The notes under the pieces: model-generated
Seen by the model: only the letters and a program-made list of their open reading frames with translations
Databases searched by the model: none
What the model was told of the DNA's origin: nothing
Program-made: the position numbers and the translations under genes
Assembly (NCBI GenBank): GCA_037447655.1
Contig: JBBHKE010000833.1
Span: 132,089-196,088, forward strand
Origin: Zygnema cylindricum
Taxonomy: Eukaryota; Streptophyta; Zygnematophyceae; Zygnematales; Zygnemataceae
DNA: 64,000 nucleotides
Direction: 5' to 3'
Shown: positions 33,191 to 43,748 of the stretch, in pieces
Position numbering within the stretch: the first letter of the stretch is position 1
Layout of the letters: each line of letters starts with the position of its first letter

Positions 33191-34352
33191 TGAAACTCTG
33201 AGACCTCGATTGGCCCTCAGAGTATGCAGATCCAAAAGAAGATAATCTAGATAGTGCCGACTCAAAGTTGATATAAACCCAAATGACTGACCCCTTGACA
33301 ATCAAAACCCCAATATAGATTCACCCCTGTGAAATAACACTTCCTATGTGCTCAGTTCCACCACAGAATGCAAAGTTAGAATATGAGATTTGGACACATT
33401 CACCCACTTTGACTTTCCCTTAGAAATACAGCCACCCTGGCAGACAAAAACTCTGACCGACTACACCCCTATGTAGCCTGGACTCCCCTGAGTCCGCAGC
33501 AAAAAGAATCACTGTAAATGATCAAGTAAATTGATAGTTATGGCTGCCCAAAGTTTGCCATTTATACAGGGTGCTCTCTGGGAGAGGCAGCTGCCTACCC
33601 AAAATTTATCTAAGTCCTATTCCCTCTCTAAAACTCTATCTACTGAAGTACGGCACCAATCAAATTACTGTGTCATACAGAAAAGTACAGGTGCTGGTGT
33701 ACTTTATGTACGGCCATTGTACGACATGGCCAAAATGTCGACACGTGTCATATCCGGATTTGTTCCCGTAATCTCCGGAGTTGCCGCAATCCAATCTACT
33801 GTTACCACGTGTCACTCAATGTGGCGGTGATCGCAAACCGCCAAAATCGTACGCCGCGATCTCGGCATTTTTCGCAGCCGTCCGATCAATTTTGGATTTC
33901 AATCGTGGCCGTCATAAATACCTGCGCGGTATTTATTTCGTATACGTACCGTACGTCGTACTTTACACAACTGTTTCTATGCAGTATGCATATAGTTCTA
34001 GTTTAATGAATTAGTGTTATTGTAACATTTTAAATAAATATCATACCCGTCAATATGCAATTCAATTTAGACTATCTGGATAAGACTACCGGCTACTGCG
34101 GTTGTGACACATGACAGGTACCAGGATCAAATCCTGGCTCTGTCAAAACTACTTTTAGAGAAAACCCCCTATAAAACAACTGTCTGTCTCCCTCTAGACA
34201 GCACAGGCAGCCATGGCTAACTCCTCCTCCAGTCTTCAGTGACTGCGACAAGTGTGGGGACTTGAGGAGGAGTTAGAGGCAGGCTGTCAATATCTACTAT
34301 TTTGCTTTTTATTTTGCAATCTCTAGACCTAGAAAATACTTGAATTCCAACA
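33191..34352 (-). repeat. 5' LTR of element C, 1162 bp
   Basis: It runs TGTTGGAATTCAAG (34352) to AGTTTCA (33191). The gag start codon is ATC here where the 3' LTR has ATG. The antisense tRNA-like T-arm lies at 34074-34145. Confidence 0.93.
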
Positions 34353-34763
34353 AGGGAGAGGGGGAGTGGGAGGCGGAGGGGGAGGGAGAACGATAGGAGG
34401 AGGGATAGGGAGAGGGGAAGGGAGAAGAGAAGGGTGAGGGAGAGGGAGAGGGGGAGGGAGAGGGAGAGGGGGAGGGGGAGGGAGAGGGAGGGGGAGAGGA
34501 AGTTGCGGGGGAGAGCAAGAGGGAGGTGGGGGGCGAGGGAGAGGGGGAGGGAGAGAGAGAGGGAGAGGGAAAGGGAGAGGGGGTTGGGAAGGGGGAGGGG
34601 TGGGGAGAGGGAGGGGGAGAGGGAGGGGGAGAGGGAGAGGGAGAGGGAGAGGGGGGTTGAGGGGAGGGGAGGGGGAGGGGCACGCAGATGGGGAGGGGGA
34701 GGGGGAGGGGGAGGAAGAAGGGGAGAGGGGGAGGGGGAGGGGGAGGGAGAGGGAGAGGGAGGT
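34353..34763. repeat. Polypurine (GA-rich) tract, right part
   Basis: Continuation of 29641-29955 beyond element C. Its right end abuts the truncated protease region of D2. Long false frames on both strands come from this composition. Confidence 0.95.
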
Positions 34764-36000
34764 TGTCGTGCCGTTGGCGTTAGAGATGATAAATTTTCCG
34801 TCCGTATAATAAATTTTCTTTGGAGATATTGGGTGAAGACTGTCAAAGTATGCTATGTTCCAACACATATATTGAGACGCACTAGTGTCCATGGTCCACC
34901 GAAACTCCTTGTCTCCTTCACTTATCTTTTTCAGTTGTGTTGTTCAGTGCGAATAATTATTTTTCACTTGTCTCCTTTAGTTGTGTTGTTCAGTGCAAAT
35001 AATTCTTTGTCAGATGCTTCAGAAAAAGTCATGAATTCATCCTCGTTTTTGTTCGTTTCCGAGGAAAAAGCCGACGTTTTTGCATGTTGTCAAAATTTCG
35101 GTTTTCAGAAAAACCATCTTTGATGAAATACACGTGTTTTAGAGGCTTTTATATAATCTGGGCTGCTCTTGAATCCATGCCCTTTTTCATTACAATAATA
35201 ACACATGTCAGGCTTGCTAAGAAACTGATTCTGACTATTCTGAAGCTGTTATTTTTTTAAAGTCTGTGTGTTAAAAGCTTCTGCGTGTTCAGTACTTTTA
35301 AAAGCTTATTGACTAGACTCCTTATCTAAGATATACTATTTGATATCTCTAGATTCCAATCAGTTTGTGCCAGTTTTTTCAAATTGTCAAAGGCTCCTTG
35401 ATATTCATCGGGAAGCCCTCTCATTAGTAACAAAGCTTGTAGATCATCGAGAAACGTACCACCTGAACATGTGTTTTCTACTATTAGTGTTCTCAGCTGT
35501 AAGAATACTCAGCCATGGTACCGGCGGTATACTTATACTCCCAGATTTTGCCAACCGTAATCATTTGGTGCTGCACATTAGTTTTTAGTGTGCAACTTTT
35601 TCATAGAATTCCATATTTCTGACGCCTTTTTCATATGAATATGTGCCATAGCGAGCTCCTTCGAAATAAGCATTTTGATAGTGTGAAGACATTGTCAATT
35701 CTTCTTCGTCCTGTTGGCGCCTGATTGGTCCAAAGATCCGTCCACCACGTTAATGATATTTGAATTGAGAAAATAAGATTCAACCATATGCGTCCAATAG
35801 ATATAATCCTTGCCGTCAAAGATAGAGATTCTTGAGGGTGGGCCCGTAACCTGTTGTTCTATGACAGCCGGTGCAGCACCAGCTGTTGCTGAAGTAGTAG
35901 CCGGTGCAGCACTCGCTGTTGTTGAAGAAGTAGTAGTAGCCGGTGCAGCACCCGCTGTTGCTGAAGTAGTGGCCATCATAGAACCAAAGATAGGAAGCAC
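34764..36000 (-). pseudogene. Copia gag and protease remnant of D2
   Basis: The gag frame starts in the LTR with Ala/Thr-rich repeats (MATTSATAGAAPATTTSS), passes the primer binding site and reads ISIFDGKDYIYWTHMVESYF. Later gag pieces are frameshifted. The knuckle at about 35200 reads CYYCNEKGHGFKSSP, having lost its last Cys. The protease site at about 34890 reads MDTSASQYMCWN, so the Gly of DSGA is gone. It ends at [10 protein letters not shown] where the CT tract begins. Confidence 0.8.
35837..35851 (-). other. Primer binding site of D2
   Basis: GGTTACGGGCCCACC, one mismatch from the B/C consensus, directly after the LTR end ACAACA. The arrangement ACAACA then GGTT..GGGCCCA is that of Drosophila copia. 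Confidence 0.85.
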
Positions 36001-36133
36001 TCAAAATACTAACTTTGACCCACTGCACAAAGTAGTCAATATGGCCAAATAGCCCAAAACTATATGAAAGTTGAGTTTACCGCGTGTGTTGATAACTCAC
36101 AAATTTTCAAGCAAAACGCTTAAATAAACCAAA

Positions 36134-36533
36134 AGATATAACCTAGAGAATATCCCTTAAAATGCACATATGTGCTCCTCGAAACCTCATGAAAGGAATA
36201 CAGAAAAATCACTAAGTCCTATAATTTGTACAAATAAATTCTACTACTACCTAACTAGCCAATCACATCACTGTAGAGAATGCTACGATACTCTTTAACC
36301 GTACTCTAATGTAATCTAACTGGATACGTGAAGAGATATAACCTAGAGAATATCCCTTAAAATGCACATATGTGCTCCTTGAAACCTCATGAAAGGAATA
36401 CATAAAAATCACTAAGTCCTATAATTTGTACAAATAAATTATACTACTACCAAACTAGCTAATCACATCACTGTAGAAAATGCTACGGTACTCATTAACC
36501 GTAGTCTAATGTAATATAACTGGATACGTGATG
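36134..36533. repeat. 200 bp tandem duplication in D2 LTR
   Basis: Two 200 bp units start AGATATAACCTAGAGAATAT at 36134 and 36334. Both end with ACTGGATACGTGA. They are a few percent diverged. Confidence 0.9.
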
Positions 36534-36917
36534 TATGTTAAATTCCTCAACCGTACGTCTAGTGTTTCGTACAAGCAAACAAACCCTAATTGTCTACATA
36601 AGTCTTTTACTAACTGTACACACTAATAAACAAATACATATGACGACAAACTCCCGTTTCCACAAAGTTATCACCGACATTGAAACAAATATACGTGACG
36701 AGATCCACCGCGTCACTGTGGTCCACTTTCAGATTCTAGTAGGTCTTTGTCGGGCCAATCTCGTCCATCAGACGATATGTCATAATTAAGTAGTACGCGT
36801 GATTTCGTAATCTTTCTTACACTTAGGAACAGTTTGATGTGATCTCTTTAGTTTAGTACAGTTTAGATTGTCAATCTACACTAATTCTGACACGCAGGTT
36901 GAAACAACTCAGAAAAT

Positions 36918-37767
36918 TAGTGTTGGGTATCGCGTAAATTCATATCGCGATAATCTCGATATTCGATATATCGAATATCGATCGAGCAGGATCCTCAATA
37001 TATCGAACCAAGACCAACATAAATTATCGCGATATATATCGCGATATAGAGTATTTTTTAAATTTATTTTTTTTATTTTTTTATATAATATGTTATTTTA
37101 GCGAAAAAGTCAAATTGTCTAATACGCCACGTTCGCCGTGATTTTCGTTCCGTGACTTAAATGTAGACGCCGCAAAATGTAACTGACAAAAAAATACTAA
37201 TTCTGAAATTGTAATGATTATTTATTTGGGGTATGGTTACGCGAGGAGGTCTGTGTAATAGTACAAAGAGCAAAATTTATCTATTACAGAGGCCTCAAGT
37301 ACATCGCGTATCTTTTGTCAAAAAGTTTTACATACGTGTTCTGATATGAGTGGTTCCACGTAAGCTGACTACCAAATCTCAAAAATCATCGAATATCTAG
37401 AAACCGACCTTTTTCGTCTGGAAAATCGTACCTGCGTATGACGTACGTGTACTTCACAAGTGTACTTCGTCAATGTACCTCAAAGATCTCCTTCACTCTG
37501 TTGACTTTCATGAAAAAACCGTATTTCTTTCCAGCAAAGATTTCACAGTCACTTTGTCTGAAGTTACGAGACTTTGAAAACCTGTGGGATTATTTTTTTT
37601 TTTTTTTTTTAGCTTCGATATATTGACGATACGATATATTGGAGATATATCGGCAATATATCACGATAATTTGAAATTCGATATATCGAAGCGATATATC
37701 GATTATCGGGTACCTGAAATTCGATATATATCGAATATCGGCAAACGGTCCTCGATACCCAACACTA
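36918..37767. mobile_element. Non-autonomous hAT-like DNA transposon, 850 bp
   Basis: Terminal inverted repeats of 15 bp are perfect: TAGTGTTGGGTATCG at the left and its complement at the right. Flanking 8 bp repeats CAGAAAAT (36910-36917) and CTGAAAAT (37768-37775) are a one-mismatch target duplication. The D1 LTR shows the empty site CTGAAATT. Both ends are full of ATATCG and TATCGCGATA palindromes, typical subterminal sites for a transposase. No transposase frame is present. Confidence 0.85.
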
Positions 37768-37840
37768 CTGAAAATGTTTCTAAGTCTTGTATTTTCATCT
37801 CACATAAAATAGAGAGGACTAAAGCTTTTATAAACCAACA

Positions 37841-39300
37841 TTATACCTCGACCCGTAGTTACTCCATATTCTTGAAAATCTCCACATATCTCCAAAGACT
37901 AAGCTGGCTCCTTATAGGGGGGAAGTATAGGCAACAATGAGAGTCGGATGTGAGAGTAAACGCAAATTAAAAATCTAAATCGATAATGTCATTGTTTGTC
38001 CTAACATGCAATATATATGGGAAAATTATAAAAGTGGAAGGTAAAAAAACTAGGCAATCCACTGTGAAAAGAGGGTGGGTTAAAAATTTAAATTTTAATA
38101 TTTGGTTTTAAATTTCAAATCTCACCTTTTAAAAAAACTGAAAAACGAAGCGAGAATTTGTAAAAATTGCCGCTGAAAAATTATACGAAAGAGTTGTGAA
38201 AAACGATGCAGCTTATTGAATGTACAGAATTCTCCTTCAAAAGAGTCCAAAAGGACAAACGGTTTGTGTATTATTGTTGTTTTGCATGTATGACGTTTTT
38301 ACGATTAATAATTTGGCCACGTGTAATTGTGGTCGTCCAAAAATATGTCGCGTTACGTCGATTCGTGAAGATATCTTCAAGTTGCGACCCATTTAGAGTT
38401 AAACTTAACTATAATACGTGTTCATTTTCCAACGTCGTCATCTGAAAGCAACTTTATTAGAGTTAAGACACCTAATTAAAGTAAAATGACTCTAATATAA
38501 CCACCAAAGTGCGACGTTATTAGAGTTCAAAAGTACTTTTATCATGTGAAAATCAAAACAACGTAACGGAAGTGTCGTTTGCATTCGAACTACAAGGGTA
38601 ATTCATTTGTTCATAAATGTTGATTTCTAATTAGGTAATTGCACATAATTTACATGTAACCTTCGACAGTTGTCCGACATAAATGACATTTAGCGCGACA
38701 AATAGTACTAGTGTACTAAATACATCAAACTATACGGGCTAATAGTTTTTGTACATACTAGTATATCAACGCCCGTTACACGGGCATGTACCCTGTCAGT
38801 TTATCATGTCCATACTGCGGAGGCACGGTAACGCGTTGATGTCCAATTCGTACGGATTTCAACTTTTTTACAAAAATTACATAGTATTCGTCTTTTTCAT
38901 ACTTTTTGTAAAATTTGTGTAAATTTCGTTGCGCGGCCATGTACGAAAATGTACGAAAAGCGTAATCTTAGAAAATCCTAAAAAATCTTTAAAAGTACAA
39001 AAAATAAACAGAAATGTACAAAATTGTATCAAAGTGTACCCTAAAAAACATCATATTACGGGAATATCTACGGCAGCCCTACGGAAATGTAAATGAACGT
39101 ACGGCAATGTAACTTGGAAACCCTAAAACTCTTCCTTAAATAACCGTAAAAAGTACGAACATGTTCGAGATTTGTAAATAAGTGAACCAAATATGTATGG
39201 GTAAAAAAGTATGGTACGAATTTAATGGACTTTTCAACGTCGTTTGATACGCGTACTGTACGTAGTATTCGTTAGTTTTATACCGTGCGTAATATGCGCA
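37841..39300. other. Gene-free AT-rich DNA
   Basis: No coding region or RNA gene recognised. A small perfect hairpin GCCCGTTACACGGGC lies at about 38771-38785. GTAC(G) motifs are frequent after 38700. Confidence 0.4.
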
Positions 39301-40375
39301 CGGAACATCTATGCGGCAAAGTTGTGTTGTGTCACCAGTACGGCGGTCTGTACCGCTGACGCACGAGAACGTCACGTTGTGCCAGCGGTACGGCGGTATA
39401 TACCGCTGACAGACGGCAACGTTACGTTGTGCCAGCGGTACGGCGGTGCGTACTGCGGACAATCACACGGCAACGTTACACCGCGAATCCTTATTAGTGT
39501 CAAATATTAAGTAGTGTTGAGGTAATTTAACGTAATTGATGCTAATTACGTCAGACTAATTTACGTGTCAGACTAATTACGTTTTTTGAGCGCACGTGTT
39601 GTAAAATTTCCACTTGAAAAGGTACATTTAGGTACGGTCTGACATCAACAGTACATCACACTATTTTCATCTTATTGTACTTTCGTTTTTTACGCTATTT
39701 TGTACGGTACCTTTATTAACGTCAAGGAAAAATTAAAATCATGTATCCTATTTGAGGAAAATAATCAAAATTTTAAGAACCCAAATTAGAGTTGACACTA
39801 ATAACGATTCGCGGTGTACATTGTGCCAGTGGTCCGGCGGTCTGAACACCGACAGTTGGCAACATTATATTACGTCAGTGGTACGGCTGTTTGTTTATTG
39901 ACGGTTGGCAATGTTATATTACGCCAGCCGTACGGCAGTATGTACAGCGACGGCTAGCAAGCATAGAATTATGCCATCCGGCAACAGCGAATAATTATTC
40001 CAGCCGGGCGACAACACATAATAATTCCAGATGCCAACAATATAGAAAATTGCCAGCCGGTGGCAACGTAGAAAATTGCCAACTGCTGGCGACGTAGAAA
40101 ATGCCAACAAAATTGGCAACGTAGAATGACGCCGACGGGCGGCAGCGTAAAATTGTGCCACGGTTACGCCACCGAGCGAGTGCGTAGAATCACGCCAGCA
40201 GGCGGTAGCGTAGAATTATGCCACTCAGAGGCAGCGTAGAATTCTGCCACCGGGCGGGCGGCAGCGTAGAATTACGCCAGCGGGCGGGCGGCAGCTTAGA
40301 ATATTGCCACGGTACGGCGGTCTGTACCGCGACGGGCCGCAGCGCTACATCGTGCCTGCGGTACGGCCGTGTGAC
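39300..40375. repeat. GC-rich minisatellite (interrupted)
   Basis: Two related blocks. 39310-39478 has roughly 55 bp units with GGCAACGTTACGTTGTGCCA and GCGGTACGGCGGT. 39817-40375 has shorter, more diverged units with GCAGCGTAGAATTATGCCA and GGGCGGGCGG. The array is split by a MITE at 39479-39816. Confidence 0.8.
39479..39816. mobile_element. TA-flanked MITE, 338 bp
   Basis: Inverted termini CACCGCGAATCCTTATTAG and the complement of CACCGCGAATCGTTATTAG, about 25 bp with one mismatch. TA is duplicated at both sides (39477-39478, 39817-39818). The flanks join to rebuild the minisatellite unit AACGTTA..TTGTGCCAG, proving insertion. TA targets suggest the Tc1/mariner superfamily. There is no coding capacity. 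Confidence 0.85.
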
Positions 40376-40815
40376 GGAAAAAAATCAAGACAGACACGCG
40401 CCTATATAAGGGTTTTCCCGTAGGTCAACAACGTTCCCTTATTCATATACTGATTTATAATTTAGTGTTCATAATTACAACGCAGATAATTATTGCCGAC
40501 ATAACACAGTATTGAGTTCTTAAATAAATTAAAGGAAACTTCCTCTGTGAAAAAGTTCTATCACATAATTAGCGGTCATAACTCTAATTATTATTTTTTG
40601 TTTTTTTATTCTAATTTTTTATTTAGGGTGAAGTTCCATTAAACAAAAAGTGAGGTTATTTACAAAAATTCGGGCCTCTCCATACTACGCTGTACTTCTT
40701 ATTTTGTTTTTATACGGAAAACAACATTACAGAGAATCTTGCCAATATTCTCCAAAAGTCTGGGAGTTAACTATGACCGTTGTATGTTTTTTCGCGAAGC
40801 ATTCGCTTCAAAAGT

Positions 40816-40863
40816 TTTTGTAATTGGTGATGTACCTCGCGAGGTACATCACGAATTACATAA
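40816..40863. repeat. Palindrome, 2 x 24 bp
   Basis: Arms meet without a spacer at 40839/40840 (GTACCTCG | CGAGGTAC) with one mismatch in 24 bp. Weaker pairing continues outside for some 15 bp. Confidence 0.9.
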
Positions 40864-41424
40864 TTTTTTGAGCCGCGACACGTTGGATAATAAGCATGCG
40901 TGTCAAGATGACAACCAACAGAAATAAAAAATATCTCGCACACGATAAACGCATTCAAAAATCTAACAAAAAATACAAACGAACGTAACGTACTTTCGTC
41001 GCGCTCTTTGTGTTAGCGCCCATTCGTCACACTATTTCTGGAAACGCTCATTCGTCACGTGAAAAACAGAAACCCTAAAAAAATGAGGTGGCATCTGAAA
41101 AGGTGTCTACAAAGAGTACACAAAAAGTACAGAAGTTGTGTTGAACGATGACCTGGTTCGCACGTACATGGTACGCAAATGAAGATTTTTGGTCGGTGTA
41201 AAAATCATTGACGATTTTCAATATCCGATCTTAACTCACGTGGTACCACACAATTGTGAACACGTGGATTACAGACTCTGCGCAATGGAATTTCGTTCAA
41301 ATTGTAGCATTCTGTAATGTTGGCCGTACGATTATAGAATGTCCTAATGGAACTTCACCATTACTCTAATTACGATTCGTGGTGTACTAACCCGACATAA
41401 TGGAAGACACGGCAACAAGTAAAA

Positions 41425-41491
41425 GTCCGTACATTTACCGAGACCGCCTAAGGGTAACATTCTATTAGGCGGTCCCAGTAAACGTACGAAC
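41425..41491. repeat. Inverted repeat, 27 bp arms
   Basis: Arms 41425-41451 and 41465-41491 pair imperfectly (GAGACCGCCTAA with TTAGGCGGTCCC as the strongest part) around a 13 bp loop. Confidence 0.8.
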
Positions 41492-41741
41492 AATTCTACT
41501 CACAGCGTTTACTAGAAGTCCGCTCCATTTTGTCGGGCCAGTAACAAACCTTACTCAACTATGATTGGCGCCACATAGGTTACATTCCAGATTCAGAAAA
41601 TCTCAAAAAAATCTACAAACGGAAAGTCAGAACGACATATCTGTACGACCGGAGGTAGTTTATGATTCGTACGTAAAGTTTGCGGCCAAATTTTGATTTT
41701 GAAAATGGAAATCAAAATTTCGAAACGGAAAGGCAAAAAGA

Positions 41742-41798
41742 CGCGGCAAACTTTGAAGGTCGCGGCAAACTTTGAAGGTCGCGGCAAACTTTGAATGT
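41742..41798. repeat. 19 bp tandem repeat, three copies
   Basis: Unit CGCGGCAAACTTTGAAGGT; two perfect copies and one variant. Confidence 0.9.
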
Positions 41799-41964
41799 CG
41801 GTGGATGTCAGACGAAGCGTGCGAGGATATTTTCAAACTCACCTACATCCAGCGTGGCAGCGGCAAATGGCCTGTACGACGTGCACGCCTGTAATCGCTT
41901 GTTCAAAGTAGATATATATATATATATATTTTTTGACGTGTACCAATGGCAATGATCTTGTGGC

Positions 41965-41994
41965 CCCCAACTCTCCTCGCGAGGAGAGTTGGGG
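41965..41994. repeat. Perfect palindrome, 2 x 15 bp
   Basis: CCCCAACTCTCCTCG meets its exact complement without a spacer. The centre CCTCGCGAGG is identical to that of the palindrome at 40839. Confidence 0.92.
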
Positions 41995-42419
41995 CCCACT
42001 ACATGATGTGCCCGATTGCTTCGCGGATCTCAAAAAGTAAAACATCCAACGGTCAAAAATTACGCCTACATCATTGGAGCTTCCCGACAGCTTTCCAGTA
42101 ACGATGTTTCGTCTGACAAAAAAAATAAAAATGGTACGGCTATGTACGGTGATGTACGAAAACGTACGGCGTCCAGTAACGAACCCCACTTTTCGTCTAA
42201 TGGAATGTTACCCTAACGGTTAACCTCTATCAAAGTGAGGCTCGTTACTGGAAAGAGTGCATTTTCGTATTGGTCCAACTCATTTTTTTACATGGCCTTA
42301 CTTGTTTATTTATTTATTTATATAACATGATTACTGGAGATTCGTCAAGATTCTCCAAACCCTTGGGCGACAACGTCGACAGTCCGATTATGTGTTTTCG
42401 AAGCAAGCAGTCACTTTTT

Positions 42420-42457
42420 CCAGTGTCTAGCTAAGGAGGAGACTAACTAGACACTGG
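42420..42457. repeat. Hairpin with perfect 11 bp stem
   Basis: CCAGTGTCTAG (42420-42430) pairs with CTAGACACTGG (42447-42457) around a 16 bp loop. Confidence 0.85.
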
Positions 42458-42687
42458 ACGAGTAAAACTTTTACGCGTGGAATGGTCAATGCGATCCAGG
42501 ATAAAAATCCTACATGTGGCATACGCGCCTTCGGACAGGCGGGAATCAAATCCTAAGGAAAATCACGAGAAAATCTTTGTCGAAGAATGTGCCGTGACGC
42601 CTCCTCCACCATCCGTTTACATCCGGAATTTGAGGCGCCACGAGGAAACAGGAACGACAAAACAACGATAAAAAGAACAAAACACAA

Positions 42688-43432
42688 ATGTACAAACCGT
42701 ACATTAACGTAATCTAATTTTGCGACTACCTGTACGGATAAAAATTCAGATATTGAGCTTTTGGAATCTTTGACATGCTCGCCGTCAGAGCATAACCCTC
42801 GTGCATCCAATAGAAATAAAGCACGTACGCGATAGATTCCTTGCTGACACGACCTGATGGAGAAATGAACGAAATATTACTCCCAGTAAACGTACCGTAC
42901 AATTACTGCGTACCGTACGATTACTGTCGGCGCCCGATGGTGATGAGGCCTAATGGAAGTCCGGCCTTACGTGCATTTCTAATTACTTCTGATTTTTACA
43001 CGTGCGAAGGACCGTGAGTTCGCACGTGAGTTTTCGCGCCTAGTGACGTCTGACACGCTCTTCCCACGCGTTTTGTGCACTCTTATCGTACAAAATGACA
43101 TATTCAGTACATTATAGAACCTTATTTTTCGGTGACTGTCATGTTTGTTATTCGCTAAAAAAACGTCAACCACGTGTATCCGTACTGATATTTCAGCTAA
43201 AAATTGCGCAAACTCTTTTGGCCTCGTGTGACCTTACATAAAATTTGTTAAGATATGTTTGAGCGCTCCCACCACATGTGACCGTACACCTGGTCGGCTA
43301 AAAAGTGTGGTAAACCGTAAACGTTAAAAGCCCCCTTAGTTCTGAGCGCTACGGCAACGTGTGTTCGTACAATAACTGAATCGAAATTGTGTGTACCAAA
43401 TATCAACCATCATGTCGGTCATGTGCTGTACG
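42688..43432 (+). promoter_or_regulatory. GTAC-rich region upstream of the FRO gene
   Basis: About 15 GTAC cores occur in 745 bp, several as adjacent pairs (CGTACCGTAC at 42891 and 42909). GTAC is the core bound by plant SPL-type factors, including the copper-response factor SPL7/CRR1, and plant metalloreductase genes are known targets. Seen: the clustering. Inferred: any role. GTAC is also frequent in neighbouring gene-free DNA, so it may only reflect local composition. Confidence 0.35.
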
Positions 43433-43539
43433 GAACCCAAAAATGTCGGTGCCAGGATTTCTGGCGCCGACATTTTGAATTCGAAAAATAAAACTTGAGG
43501 GAGTCGTATTTTTCATTAATATCTTTCCCGCGTATTATA

Positions 43540-43748
43540 TTTTGCCCTCTCCCTCGTTAGGGAGAAGTGCCTTTCCCTCCCTCTTTACTTCTCGCCCTCT
43601 CTTCCGCTTTCTCTCTCCCTCTCTCTCTCTCGTTCTTTTCTTCTTTAGTTTTTATATTTTTGATTACTCTATCCCTTATTTTAATATTTATCTCCGACTT
43701 TATCTCTTTTAAAATTTGAATTTCTAGAGGTCGTCAAACTTGAGAATC
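43540..43748 (+). promoter_or_regulatory. Likely core promoter and 5' untranslated region of the FRO gene
   Basis: A TATTATATTTTG box-like motif at about 43534-43545 is followed by a CT-rich stretch (43548-43640), common in plant 5' leaders. It ends at the ATG at 43749. Transcription start was not determined. Confidence 0.4.

Larger units (their letters stand above)
29956..34352 (-). mobile_element. Full-length non-autonomous copia element C, 4.4 kb
   Basis: LTRs at 33191-34352 (5') and 29956-31148 (3') are nearly identical apart from a 31 bp indel, so insertion is recent. The target site duplication AGGGA is at 29951-29955 and 34353-34357, inside the polypurine tract. The interior holds a consensus primer binding site and one long frame broken by a single stop: gag, zinc knuckle, then a short tail. 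Protease, integrase and RT are absent. The plan is that of a compact element needing enzymes from a relative such as family B. Confidence 0.93.
34764..37840 (-). mobile_element. Ty1/copia element D2, 3' truncated
   Basis: Minus-strand relative of D1. It has a 5' LTR (35852-37840, enlarged by a 200 bp duplication and a hAT-like insertion), primer binding site, gag, knuckle and the protease region, then ends in the polypurine tract at 34763. Pol and the 3' LTR are missing. Confidence 0.85.
35852..37840 (-). repeat. 5' LTR of D2 with insertions
   Basis: It starts TGTTGGTTTATAAAAGC at 37840 and ends ACAACA at 35852. It matches the D1 LTR. Extra parts: a hAT-like element (36918-37767), a 200 bp tandem duplication (36134-36533) and a GCA-rich coding repeat near the end (35860-35975). 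Confidence 0.85.
40376..43500. other. Gene-free DNA with palindromes and GTAC-rich stretches
   Basis: No protein or RNA gene is recognised in about 3 kb upstream of the FRO gene. It holds palindromes (listed separately), a TA run at about 41909-41930 and a 19 bp tandem repeat. Part must be the FRO promoter. Confidence 0.4.

Noticed and set aside
34217-35123. Long frames of Arg-Glu-Gly on the plus strand and Pro-Ser-Leu on the minus strand
   Set aside because: Same low-complexity GA tract. All frames stay open because stop codons are rare in it.
38766-38790. Helitron-type terminal hairpin
   Set aside because: A GC-rich hairpin is present, but no CTRR end or matching 5' TC terminus was found.
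40739-40958. Two opposed frames encoding a similar peptide
   Set aside because: The similarity is a by-product of the palindrome at 40816-40863. No other gene evidence.
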